DNA of 64,000 bases. It comes from Meandrina meandrites (lineage: Eukaryota > Cnidaria > Anthozoa > Scleractinia > Meandrinidae). Location of the stretch: assembly GCA_963693305.1 (NCBI GenBank), contig OY855915.1:2338001-2402000 (forward strand). Direction: 5' to 3'. The first letter of the stretch is position 1, and each line of letters starts with the position of its first letter. Below are positions 28,001-35,061 of the stretch, piece after piece. The notes beneath the pieces were generated by a model that saw nothing but the letters and a program-made list of their open reading frames with translations, had not been told where the DNA came from and searched no databases. The translations under genes and the position numbers were made by a program.

Positions 28001-28797
28001 AATTATTTTTAAATTGATTAGAGTTTTTGGGAGGTTTGATAAATAAGAATTTCACTGCATTTGAAAGATGATCATGTTTCGGATAAAACATCATCCATCG
28101 TCATTTGCTTCAAAGAAAAATTAATGAGCAAAAAATCAATTAAAATTAATGTGCAATAAAAAGATTACAAAGTGTGTTAAAAACTAGAATGATTAATGAT
28201 TCGGAAAAGGAACAGCGCTTGTAGTTTTGACTCTCGTGCTTCACACCCCCCGCTTCTTGTGAGTTTTGAATTGGTCCATATATTCAGTACTGACCAAAGT
28301 TTTTGTGGAACAGGCACCAAATCGTGCACATACTATATCGTATCACAATTTCGAGACACACCATATATTTAGATACAAGTTTTTCTTCCCAAAACATTTT
28401 TCAGGTCACGAATGCGGCAGACCAGTCATTACTCAAGCAGCAAGAGTAACTGGAGGAAGTGTATCCGAATCAACGTCTCACCCCTGGCAAGTGAGTCTGT
28501 GGGATACAAAGAAAAACAGAAACTTCTGCGGTGGATCACTGGTGTCCAAGAGATGGGTTGTTACCGCTGCCCACTGTTTTGACAGTAAGATATTTAAAAT
28601 AAAATGAAGTTAAAAATGAACTCCATACAAAACCACAACTTTTAACGTATAACTGATTAATTACAACAGCAACAACAACAACAACAACAACAACAGTTTT
28701 TTGCACCAAGAAAGAAAGGAAACATTTTTTTTTACAAAATTAGGGTCTAATTTCTAACCCAAAACATATAGCTTATCGCAGTATGAGATTACTACGA

Positions 28798-28879
<82 letters not shown>

Positions 28880-31259
28880 CTTATTATAGACATTTTAGTG
28901 TGTAGTATCGCTGTACATTTTTACGAGCCATGCAGTATTTTGGCTCGCACATTTATTATTATTTATTATTTATTATTATTCGTTCGTTAATTCTGACTTG
29001 CGAAGGTTTTTAATCTTTCGCGTCGCCGGGGGAATGAGAGGAGTACAAATATCGTGCGATATTTGTACTCGTTTCGCGCGTTATCTGTACTCTACGAAGC
29101 AGTGCTGGATAATAAGAGGTGATAGTTGATGAGGCGAAAGGCCTTTTCAACAACTGTTGACCCATAGTAATCATATAGCTGTCAGTGGCAATATTGTCAG
29201 TGCAACTAAATTGATTTGGATAGTTCCAATAAGGACTCGCAGTTAAAAATACACAAGCTGTCCTATTTAACGTAAAAGTGGGTCCGCTTTGCGTACACAT
29301 ATGGACTTTCATTTTGTTTTGATAAAGCATGAGTCAATGAGTCAATGCACAGTATCGGTAAAATATGAGCTGACAGTCACTTGAAATGTGAAAATCGAGT
29401 TTCGAGATTGCAAAAAAACTTGTCAATTAATGAACTTTTCCTGTGATTGATGGAAGAAAAAACTGTCCTTTTCGTTTCGAGGAACACACCTTGCAATTTA
29501 CCATGAAGATCGCCTTAACACTCAAATGAAGTCCAATATAAATTGAGTCACAGAAACGGAAAACCTGTGACAAGACACGGGAGTATCCTTATATAACTAG
29601 ATAAAAAGGGCAGGATATTCGTCGGAAATTCCAGTATTTAGCCCGTGTGATGCTTACTTTCTGGCGTCTCATACATGGGCAGTTCATTTCCAATTCAACT
29701 GGCTGCACCGCTTGTAATAAACAAAACTTTCGTTACTCGTTACGACAGCACTGAGACACTCTTCGAAATGTGAGCCATGGCATAATCAAGGTCGGAAGCA
29801 AAAACAAAACAAAGTGCCACTTACTCGAAACTGATCGAAAAGTTCAATACTCAGAAATGATTTCACTGCTCTGACTGTGCATAAGCTCAATCCAAAACTT
29901 CGGACTCTCTGAACGCTATCGAAAGTTTCCGACTGGCTTATGATACGAGTTAACACGGAAATTGGCGTCGCAATCGGGAAAACTGCGTGATCTAAATAGG
30001 TGGAATTTTTACACTTCGCCAGAAAGTCTACATAAAAAATAGGACAGTCTGTCTCAGTCAGTCAAATCCAAGAATGAAACAACATGTACTAGAGATTAGC
30101 CAATCATATAAAAAGCATATTCGTCACTGTTTTATTTTTTTGGAATTTCAGCAAAAAAACCACAAACAAACAAACAAACAAAAAAAGAATTTCATTTTGT
30201 TCATGGCGAGGGATGTCTTCCAAATTTCTCGCTTTGCTACTCTGCACTTACGTTTAGCCAAGTTTTGTACTCTTGGGTCTGATTTAGTTTTGGGTTTTGC
30301 TTCTTAGGTTAACAAGCTCCTCTTCTGATGACAACATAAAAAAAATCTCTAATTTTTGTAACAAATTGCTAAAAAGATTAAGAAAGATGGAAAAATCATA
30401 ATCGGATATTGTCCCTAATGATCGCGCGAACGTGTGCTTGGCTTTTGGTACTGGGCGAATATCGGCCCTCGGTATTTTCTGCTCGGCGGTCTTTTCTATA
30501 CAGACCTCGCTGCGCTCGGTCCGAACTGTCAAGACCTCGGGCCAGTTAATATTCCCGTCCAGTACGGCCCTTGCGCTTGTATTGTTTTGTTGTAAATATT
30601 TGTGCCTTTGGTGTTTTTTAGAAGTTCCAATCAAAAATTTGGTGGTTCGTCTTGGAAAATTTAACATTAACGAAGAGGAACCAGAAAGAGAACAGAAGAT
30701 TCAACCAGAACGCATTATAATTCATTCCCATTTCTCAAACGTTACGGCTGACTCGGATTTGGCGTTGATTCGCTTGCAAGAGGATGCTAGGTACAGCCTT
30801 TACGTCAAACCGATCTGCCTTCCACTGCGAAAGAAAGACGCCGATGGCATTCTGTTAAAGCCAGGGAGAAAAGGATCCGTTACAGGTTGGGGCCGGCTAT
30901 CTGATCAGAAGGACTCTTCCGGCAAATTTAGTTATCCCTATAAATTGCAGAAAGTCATTTTGCCTGTCGTGAGCCAAACGGTGTGTAAGAAAGCAATCAA
31001 AGATGAGGAACACGTTGTCACAAATAATATGTTCTGTGCTGGTGATGCCAAAGGGGGACGTGATGCTTGTCAAGGTGACTCTGGAGGACCGCTGGCCATT
31101 GAAAACAGCCCTACAGAAAATGAGGCTGATCGCCGCTGGGTGCTCGGAGGCGTCGTATCTTGGGGCGTTGGTTGCGGCAGAGTGGGAATGTATGGCGTAT
31201 ACACCAGGGTCTCAGCTTTTTCTCGTTGGATATATGATCATATTAATCAGAACCCTTAA
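6462..31259 (+). CDS. Mosaic extracellular trypsin-like serine protease (EGF / YWTD propeller / sushi / Ig / S1 protease), 3' part of gene
   Basis: Eleven exons can be read with GT/AG (one GC/AG) borders and compatible phases: 6462-6584, 9188-9340, 11242-11470, 11664-11837, 12109-12295, 12919-12992, 13969-14103, 25547-25734, 27386-27661, 28405-28584 and 30622-31259 (TAA stop). Together they give about 784 residues with no internal stop. Domain order is EGF-like, Cys-rich module, LDLR-class YWTD propeller, sushi, I-set Ig and S1 protease. EGF-propeller pairs normally bind ligands in LDLR/LRP proteins, and sushi and Ig modules mediate protein contacts, so the protein is probably a secreted or cell-surface zymogen targeted by its N-terminal modules. 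The first exon seen begins in phase 1, so the true start and signal peptide lie upstream of the window or were not recognised. The intron from 14104 to 25546 is 11.4 kb and full of transposons; a further exon in it cannot be excluded, although phase 2 matches across it. Confidence 0.85.
6927..7690 (-). mobile_element. Penelope-like retroelement, 3' fragment with GIY-YIG endonuclease
   Basis: Minus-strand reading 7690 to 7158 is continuously open. It encodes a cysteine-rich linker (G-S-F-R-C-G-N-N-C-I-T-C-H) followed by a GIY-YIG-type domain (L-I-Y-M-V-H-C, K-Q-Y-L-G-E-T, L-K-D-R-F-N-E-H-R-R). This is the C-terminal endonuclease of Penelope-like elements. The stop is at 7158. The likely 3' end lies near 6930, where the sequence shows the short hairpin GTCAGGCCGTGCCTGAC. 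The reverse transcriptase half is missing, so the copy is 5'-truncated and dead. Confidence 0.75.
7872..8020. mobile_element. Diverged GGGCGGATC MITE
   Basis: It begins GGGCGGATCTAGGGG, has a C-rich core at about 7919-7937, and shares AAAAATCC near its far end with the element at 3856-4012. The right end is degraded. Confidence 0.5.
8041..9187. other. Intron sequence, nothing assigned
   Basis: AT-rich intron between the EGF and Cys-rich exons. Short open frames occur on both strands but none has splice context or protein-like composition. Confidence 0.4.
9188..9340 (+). CDS. Cysteine-rich module exon of the mosaic protease
   Basis: A second symmetric 1-1 phase exon (acceptor CTACCAG, donor GTAAGA). 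It encodes about 50 residues with an acidic run Y-D5-S-D and six cysteines ending in R-C-C-P-G. I do not recognise the family; the spacing and final Cys-Cys loosely recall WAP/EB-type modules. The phase lets it sit between the EGF exon and the propeller without shifting the frame. Confidence 0.7.
9961..10135 (-). repeat. tRNA-derived SINE or tRNA pseudogene interrupted by a hairpin insertion
   Basis: On the minus strand an A box (TAGCTCAGTGGTTAGAG) and a B box (GGTTCGATTCC) frame a tRNA-like sequence. Between them sits a 91-base palindromic insert (about 10013-10103) whose arms read AGCAGGCTCTC and GAGAGCCTGCT, with an expanded CT tract at 10018-10068. GTTGGGCGCT and GTTGGGTGCT flank the insert as a probable 10-bp target duplication. 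Confidence 0.6.
10018..10068. repeat. (CT)n microsatellite
   Basis: About 25 CT units inside the hairpin insertion of the SINE. Confidence 0.95.
10136..11241. other. Intron sequence with repeat fragments
   Basis: Bases about 10230-10340 are shared with about 52165-52300 (TGGTGTTCCAAAAAT and following), so this is a dispersed repeat fragment. A T/G homopolymer pair lies at 10757-10788. No exon is seen. Confidence 0.4.
11242..14103 (+). CDS. YWTD beta-propeller exons (five) of the mosaic protease
   Basis: Exons 11242-11470, 11664-11837, 12109-12295, 12919-12992 and 13969-14103 encode the motifs YWSD, YWTD, YWTD, FWAD and FWSD, each followed by a D-G or N-L-type turn. The first strand (L-V-A-T-I-S-S-I-W) closes the ring as in LDLR, so all six blades are present. 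The 74-base exon supplies the H-P-F-S-L-A-I segment that LDLR has at the same place. The first intron appears to start with GC (TTG/GCAAGT), which is the only donor that keeps the frame. For the last exon, the donor GTAAGA after 14103 matches the phase of the sushi exon; a GT four bases earlier does not. Confidence 0.85.
12550..12905. repeat. Left copy of an inverted-repeat family flanking two exons
   Basis: This stretch is matched in inverse orientation by 15661-15885, for example GGGTTAACCAC with ATATATTGAC, and AGGCAGGCCTA with GGGAGCTCC. It ends 13 bases before the acceptor of exon 12919-12992. Confidence 0.65.
13016..13178. repeat. Compound tetranucleotide microsatellite
   Basis: AATC units change to GATC, then AACC and ACCG units, within the intron just after exon 12919-12992. 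Confidence 0.95.
13364..13560 (-). mobile_element. LINE 3' end fragment with (AATG)n tail
   Basis: AATGAATGAATG is followed by TACTTTATTATAG. In reverse complement this reads as a 3' UTR ending in AATAAAGTA and a CATT repeat, as in non-LTR retrotransposon tails. No coding part was recognised. Confidence 0.4.
14277..14715. repeat. Dispersed repeat, inverted relative at 23950-24330
   Basis: A 133-codon open frame (14277-14678) is probably incidental. The DNA from about 14475 to 14715 recurs in reverse complement at about 23985-24245, so it is a repeat rather than a host exon. Confidence 0.5.
14906..15282. mobile_element. MITE with GGCCCGGTTCAGACGCCG ends
   Basis: The left end GGCCCGGTTCAGACGCCG and the inverse right end CGGCGTCTGAAACGGGCC are flanked by TA on both sides. 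The core repeats 'cagacgcc' and 'catgaaaa' motifs. No coding sequence. Confidence 0.7.
15661..15885. repeat. Right copy of the inverted-repeat family
   Basis: Inverse complement of most of 12550-12905. A short relative of the same end is near 18610. The two copies enclose exons 12919-12992 and 13969-14103. Confidence 0.65.
15889..17052. mobile_element. Non-autonomous Harbinger-like element with GC-rich TIRs
   Basis: The ends TGCATCAGTCAATTGAAA and its inverse near 17031-17052 continue into a GC-rich inverted block (CCGGCCCCCCGACCCCC), giving TIRs of about 60 bp. TTA flanks both ends, which fits the 3-bp TWA duplication of PIF/Harbinger elements. A Tigger-like element is nested inside. Confidence 0.65.
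16050..16739. mobile_element. Tigger/pogo-like non-autonomous element nested in the Harbinger-like element
   Basis: The ends CAGTCGACT and AGTCGACTG are flanked by TA. The interior repeats the GGTTCGAGTTA motif common to Tigger/pogo TIRs. No intact transposase. Confidence 0.65.
17053..18730. other. Intron sequence, nothing assigned
   Basis: AT-rich sequence inside the 11.4-kb intron. Several minus-strand frames of 60-90 codons are present without splice context. A short repeat end resembling the 15661 repeat is near 18610. Confidence 0.4.
18731..19012. repeat. Dispersed repeat interrupted by the DIRS-like element
   Basis: The motif TGAGCCCGCGAT occurs twice (about 18736 and 18818). ACCAAATTTTCT at its right end resumes beyond the insertion at about 23604, so this repeat was split at about 19012/23592. 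Confidence 0.5.
19013..23591 (+). mobile_element. DIRS/Ngaro-type element with split direct repeats, coding region lost
   Basis: The repeat order is A1 (19013-19170), interior, B1 (23030-23179), A2 (23180-23337), then B2 (23442-23591). A1/A2 (158 bp) and B1/B2 (150 bp) look identical by eye, and B1 abuts A2 directly. This A1...B1-A2-B2 layout is diagnostic of the split direct repeats of Ngaro/PAT-type tyrosine-recombinase retrotransposons. No target duplication is seen, as expected for that group. No reverse transcriptase or recombinase frame remains; the interior is mostly minisatellite, so this is a non-autonomous copy. The near-identity of the repeats suggests recent activity. Confidence 0.75.
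19970..22915. repeat. Degenerate ~30-bp minisatellite with ~0.6-kb higher-order repeats
   Basis: The basic unit resembles GGACTCGCAAACGC followed by TCCTGTCACGAACACA, repeated with drift across almost 3 kb. On top of this a block of about 600-620 bp recurs three times; its anchor CCCACAGAGGCTGCTGTCAG begins near 20470, 21094 and 21697. Long open frames in this stretch reflect the repeat composition, not genes. Confidence 0.85.
23592..24650. other. Intron sequence with repeat fragments
   Basis: The right half of the repeat split by the DIRS-like element lies at about 23592-23665 (with a short GCGCGCTTCGCGCGC-type palindrome). An inverted copy of the 14277-14715 repeat lies at about 23950-24330. 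Nothing else is seen. Confidence 0.45.
24720..24861. mobile_element. 142-bp MITE with TGACTCGTCCCCAGTCGT ends
   Basis: The 18-bp left end is repeated exactly in inverse orientation at 24844-24861. No coding content. Confidence 0.75.
24985..25290. repeat. ~75-bp tandem repeat, about four units
   Basis: Units beginning GGTCCTGGTCACACACAA and ending ACTGAGTCA start near 24990, 25067, 25142 and 25226, with moderate divergence. Confidence 0.75.
25547..25734 (+). CDS. Sushi (CCP) domain exon of the mosaic protease
   Basis: Acceptor TTCCAG, donor GTAAGT, phase 2 in and phase 1 out. The roughly 62 residues carry the four sushi cysteines (R-C-P, Y-T-C, S-K-C, T-E-C) with the conserved G-S-W before the last. 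One sushi module is seen. Confidence 0.85.
26222..26464. mobile_element. Foldback MITE with ~43-bp arms
   Basis: The arm 26222-26266 (GGCTTCCGTAAATATCGCC, then GGAGGAGTGCAATTTG) is inverted at 26417-26464. It directly abuts the TTAA-flanked element to its right. Confidence 0.65.
26470..27256. mobile_element. TTAA-flanked non-autonomous DNA transposon
   Basis: The TIR GGTCGCGCAGGACCCTTG is repeated inverted at the right end. TTAA lies at 26466-26469 and 27257-27260. TTAA duplication points to the piggyBac or Kolobok superfamily. No transposase is seen. Confidence 0.8.
27386..27661 (+). CDS. Immunoglobulin (I-set) domain exon of the mosaic protease
   Basis: A symmetric 1-1 exon of 276 bases. 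It shows the B-strand cysteine (L-R-C-S-A), the core tryptophan (I-T-W-F-K) and the F-strand D-E-G-W-Y-T-C signature, which together define an I-set Ig fold. It joins in phase to the protease exon. Confidence 0.85.
28405..31259 (+). CDS. Trypsin-like S1 protease domain exons (two) and gene end
   Basis: Exon 28405-28584 carries the linking cysteine, the activation site A-A-R/V-T-G-G and the catalytic His in T-A-A-H-C. Exon 30622-31259 carries the catalytic Asp (D-S-D-L-A-L-I), the Ser in G-D-S-G-G-P and the TAA stop. Asp six residues before the active Ser (R-D-A-C-Q-G-D-S) and glycines at the 216 and 226 positions predict cleavage after Arg or Lys. All catalytic residues are intact, so the protease is probably active once cut after the Arg of the activation site. 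The 2-kb intron holds CAA and TA microsatellites and unassigned repeats. Confidence 0.92.
28672..28695. repeat. (CAA)n microsatellite
   Basis: About eight CAA units in the last intron of the protease gene. Confidence 0.9.
28799..28875. repeat. (TA)n microsatellite
   Basis: About 37 uninterrupted TA units. Confidence 0.98.
28900..30621. other. Last intron of the protease gene, repeats without clear boundaries
   Basis: ATT-rich low complexity lies near 28950. About 30420-30590 is GC-richer, with the palindrome GACCTCGCTGCGCTCGGTC, and looks like a dispersed repeat. No exon is supported apart from 30622 onward. Confidence 0.4.
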
Positions 31260-31294
31260 AAATATTCGTGGGATTACAAGCCTTTAGAGCAGCC

Positions 31295-31494
31295 NNNNNN
31301 NNNNNNNNNNNNNNNNNNNNNNNNNNNNNNNNNNNNNNNNNNNNNNNNNNNNNNNNNNNNNNNNNNNNNNNNNNNNNNNNNNNNNNNNNNNNNNNNNNNN
31401 NNNNNNNNNNNNNNNNNNNNNNNNNNNNNNNNNNNNNNNNNNNNNNNNNNNNNNNNNNNNNNNNNNNNNNNNNNNNNNNNNNNNNNNNNNNNNN
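31295..31494. other. Assembly gap (200 N)
   Basis: Exactly 200 N, the usual placeholder for an unknown distance. It starts 35 bases after the protease stop codon, so the left limit of the next block is not visible. Confidence 1.
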
Positions 31495-31735
31495 AAAAAA
31501 ATACCAGCAAGAAGAAGAAAAGAAGGTTTGCTGGAAGAATATGGATAGTCTTCGCGAGTTTGTCTCTTCTTTGGAAGACAAATCGGCACACATTGTTGGC
31601 CATATCGATTCGGAGACTGCGAAAAATTGGTTGGACTGGAATCTTGGAGAACTATTTGTTGTTGGCCGCGATGGAGACTTTGTTTTTGTTTCGAAGGTGC
31701 AACTATTGTTCCCCGTCTGTAGAAGGCTACACTAG
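31495..31735 (+). CDS. Partial unidentified ORF convergent to the Rep-like gene
   Basis: Open from the gap to a TAG at 31733-31735, about 79 codons. The segment from M-D-S-L-R-E-F-V-S-S-L-E-D through W-L-D-W-N-L-G-E-L-F-V-V-G is protein-like, and its codon use resembles that of the convergent gene. The two stops overlap by nine bases, a compact tail-to-tail arrangement typical of small mobile or viral genomes rather than of this intron-rich host. I do not recognise the family. The 5' end is lost in the gap. Confidence 0.4.
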
Positions 31736-34344
31736 GGCAACTCTGCGGCACTTTTTCTTGCTCGGTGTTGTCTTCTCCTCGCCGAGCAAGCAATACAATG
31801 GGGTTTTTCTTTTTGCTAGCGCTTCGATGCCGCCCATCGCCGCTATCTCTTTTTCGAGAAAGACTCCATGTGTCGGAGTTTCTTCGTCTGTTGTCGGTTT
31901 CCCATCTTTTCCGAGTGGGAGCAAGAACAGAATGGTCCGTTGGGCATTTCGATACATTGTATCGGCGAAACGTTTGCATATGTACTCCCCTTCCGGCAAG
32001 TCTGTTGTTTTTTTCGTCTCTTTGTTTGGAGGTGCGCAAATTTCCTGCATACAGTTTTTGGCCAAATCCGCAAGAAGGGTATTGTACTCCTCGCATTTGG
32101 AACCCAGATCCTGCAAGAATGCAAGCCTTCCGTTGTCTGGCGCGGATACCACTTGGATGGGATTCCACACGATGGTTTTTCCTTCTCTATTTTTGAAACT
32201 TTTCGAAGGTTCTATGCACAACTCCAACCCTCCAAGTTTTTCGAAACCGGAGTCGGACACTAGCCAGAAAAGCTGCCGACCAGCATTGTCCTTGTCCGAA
32301 CGGAAGAAGTCCACACACTCTTGCAGGATTTTTTGCAAACCTTTTGTCGCCCAAACAGCAACTGCTGCTTCTTCTCCGTGCTGCAATACAACCCGGACTT
32401 TTCCTTCTTTGCCTCGAAAACCGAGGACATCCCATTTTTTGTTTGCCGGCAATTCCGCAACTTTTTGTGTCTCCATTCTGGAAAGAGTGCCGACCGCTTT
32501 TGCACGAATATCCATGCTTTTTTCTGCTATTTTTTTCTTCGTATTGGCGTGCTTTCGCGGGGCGGCAATTTCCGCTTCTCTTGCTTTTGCCGTTTCCTCT
32601 TCTTTTTTTCGCCGTTTTTCTTCTCTTTGCCATTTCTCTCGTTTCCACTCCTCGACTGTGCTGACGTACCGAAGCTCTGCAAGAACTTTTTCTCTGTTTC
32701 TTGTCGAAAGTGCGGATATTTTGCGCTGTTCTGCGATTTCTTGTATTTCTTGGAGCTTGTACTTCGAAGAAGCTTTGCCGATTGCGTGGCATTTTTTGTC
32801 CCGCCATTCCCACACAATTTTGTCTGTTGGTGGTAGAGGCGTAGACAGGTCGCCCCCGTTTGGGTGGAGCTGTGTTGGTTTTTTGGACGCGGCGAGTATT
32901 GTGCATTTTTGTCTTTCGTGTAGCAACGAAGCGGGCCTAGCTCCACACCTTCTTCGTCTGCGGACAGTATGTCTACCCGAAATATCGGACAATCCCGAAA
33001 ACCGAAGTCTCCCGCTGCCCACAAGATAGATTTCTCCCACTTTGCGTCGTCTCGCACGTTCTCTGCTGTTGGGTGTACATGGATCCCCGCAATTCTTCCT
33101 GTCTTTGTATGGGCGAACCAGCCAACAAAAATGTGCCCTTGCGGTCTGTCTGCGAGTACCAGACACCGATCCAGGCTTTCTGCGAGGTTTTTCCATTGTT
33201 TGCTGGGGGGTTGGACCACGAAGAGGCCGTATTCTTCTTCGTCTTCTTCTTCGATGGAAACTTTCTCCAAGACTTTCTCGATGCAGTCTGTGGCTTTCTT
33301 GCTCGAAAGTTGGTTTTGCCGACATCCGTACAGAGACACTTCGATTCGTGTGCACCCTCTTGCTTGCACTTCCGGATGTAGAAAAGTTTGGCGGAGATGT
33401 TGGTTGGGACAATTGGCGTATTCTGCCAGATGGCCGCCAACAGGTTCGCGGATTTCTCCTGCCTCGAAATTCGATACTACTTTGTTGTATATTTTTGTGC
33501 GTGTTGTGTACCCTTCTTCGGTGGTGGATATCCAGGTGCAGACATGCTCCCCGACATTGTCTGTGTTTTCCAGAATTGTCGGCTCTTTTTCGTCGATTGC
33601 CGCGCAGAAATCCCCAGCCTTTCGAAAACCAAGGTGGCCCACAAGCGCTTTGCGGTCTAGTACTCCAGAAAAATCTTGTGTGTAGTCGATGCTGTATATT
33701 CCGTATCCATAGCCCTCCAGACATTTTTCGAAAACATGTAGACCGGTGTGCAACTCCTCCAGAGGGACTTCGGATACATCGCATTTCGCCACAAAATACC
33801 CGGCAATCTTTTTTTGCGGATGGATCTCTTCCCATTTTCTTTTTGCCTTGTAGAGTGTGTTTTTCTCGATTTTCGCAATTGTTGCGCGTATTGTGCTGCT
33901 TCCCGAGTTTCCTGCCGCGACTGTGTGCACAATGGCCGTCTGCATGTAGCCTCGTTTCCCCAGGGCTCTTTCCAAAGCGTTGGCGATACTTGCCACCACT
34001 ATTTTTGCCGCCCCCTGCTCCCCACTTGTGCAAGATAGTTTCCCTTTCCGGAAGACACACTCCTCTCGAGAAAGGTATCCAAATACGAATATATCGTCTA
34101 CGAACGCCGGGAGACCTTCCAACGAGCGCAAATTCGTGCGACCAAGGTTTGCGGCCAGATAGTCTACTTTGGAAATGTCTGACAATAGGTTGCTATCGTA
34201 CGCGTTTTCCAGAAGAAGGTGCGTTGCTACATTTTTTTCGCACCGGAGGCCCATGCCTTCGAAGGTTTGTTTTGTCGCTGTGTTTGCTGCTGCTCTTTCT
34301 TCGCTTTGGTTGCCGAAATCCACTAGTTTTTCTTGCGAAACCAT
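31727..34344 (-). CDS. Large unidentified protein in two frames, Rep-initiator-like N-terminal half
   Basis: Frame 1 runs from ATG at 34344 (good context: A at -3, G at +4) and is protein-like to about residue 489; beyond that it is a basic low-complexity tail ending at 32527. Frame 2, open from 34060 to 31727, is protein-like only from about 32880 to its stop. The frames therefore describe one protein of roughly 870 residues, with frame 2 at -1 to frame 1. They meet at A_AAA_AAC (32878-32884), a canonical -1 slippery heptamer. In frame 1, I-D-Y-T-Q-D-F (219-225), T-K-I-Y-N-K (283-288) and T-R-I-E-V (332-336) follow the order seen in Rep_trans-type replication initiators, and H-V-H at 422-424 could be an HUH motif. 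Frame 2 has a K/E-rich coiled-coil stretch, then an unknown C-terminal domain. The lack of introns in 2.6 kb is unlike the host genes. A simple indel in an inactive copy, a homopolymer sequencing error, or contamination remain possible. Confidence 0.6.
32878..32884 (-). promoter_or_regulatory. Candidate -1 ribosomal frameshift site A_AAA_AAC
   Basis: Read in frame 1 the codons are CCA-AAA-AAC, so the heptamer is in the correct register for -1 slippage into frame 2. No downstream pseudoknot was worked out. Confidence 0.4.
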
Positions 34345-34459
34345 GTTTTTTGTTTTTGTATCTTTTGTCTAATTGGGTGTACTTTCGACAACCGAAAATT
34401 GCAAACCCAAAACGGTATTTGATCCAAAAAATGGTTGCCGAAATTTTGGTTGCCGAAAA
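34307..34459. repeat. Iteron-like direct repeats TGGTTGCCGAAA
   Basis: Three copies, at 34307-34318 (inside the first codons of the Rep-like gene), 34432-34443 and 34448-34459. The first and third are followed by ATCCAC. A related inverted motif CGACAACCGAAA is at about 34386. They flank the start of the Rep-like gene. Confidence 0.5.
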
Positions 34460-34473
34460 AAAAAATCCACTCC

Positions 34474-34603
34474 TATAATGTACTGCGTTCTGGCACACTT
34501 TGGTGTACTAAAAATTTTACACAAAAAATGAGTGCCTTTAGGGCCGAATTTTTTGTTTTTAAGATGTTTACACTAAAAAGTGTGCCAGAACGAGTACTTT
34601 ATA
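34474..34603. repeat. 130-bp imperfect inverted repeat upstream of the Rep-like gene
   Basis: The arms 34474-34507 and 34569-34603 share TATAA-GTAC and the perfect 16-mer CGTTCTGGCACACTTT. The loop holds a second small palindrome (GTGTACTAAAAATTTTACAC). It could be an element terminus, an origin hairpin or a separate MITE. Host-like sequence begins to its right. Confidence 0.6.
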
Positions 34604-35057
34604 TGTGTGTCAATTTTAAATGGCATCAAACTACTATGAGATGAAACTGCATTCCCAAAGCGCGTCGTGTTCTTCAGATATTACCCTATTATTTCAATAG
34701 TATGTTTTTTACTGTATTTATGACCCTCGAAACTTCATCCCCAAAAATTTCGATAACGCTCTCACAGAATTTGTTCAAACTTTGCCAACATTGAGGCAGG
34801 TATAGGAGGTACATGCTCCCTTGAGCGATTTCCGAAAAAATCTCCTGGTGCCGAGCAATACGAACGAAATTGATAAACGTTATGACGTCATTACGTTGCT
34901 ATGACAACTCCGATGTCAAAATAACACTGGTCATAACAAATTTTCATCTTTACCTAATTCAGTTGTGGTGATCATTTTTCGATGGCATTGTTAATGACAG
35001 TCTGGTTAGTTCTCAAACTTGAGCGGTGTTGCCCCTAAAAAACCCAGTCGAGCCACC
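34604..35057. other. Intergenic, nothing assigned
   Basis: AT-rich sequence between the inverted repeat and the TTAA-flanked element. No exon or repeat boundary is seen. Confidence 0.4.
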
Positions 35058-35061
35058 TTAA

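Noticed and set aside
31268..31603. ORFs running through the gap
   Set aside because: They consist largely of unknown residues from the N run; only the part right of 31495 can be judged.
31560..34478. Very long plus-strand open frames (up to ~489 codons) over the Rep-like block
   Set aside because: They are antisense shadows of the minus-strand gene; residue composition is rich in C, F, R and S as expected from complementing its codons, and no motif is seen.
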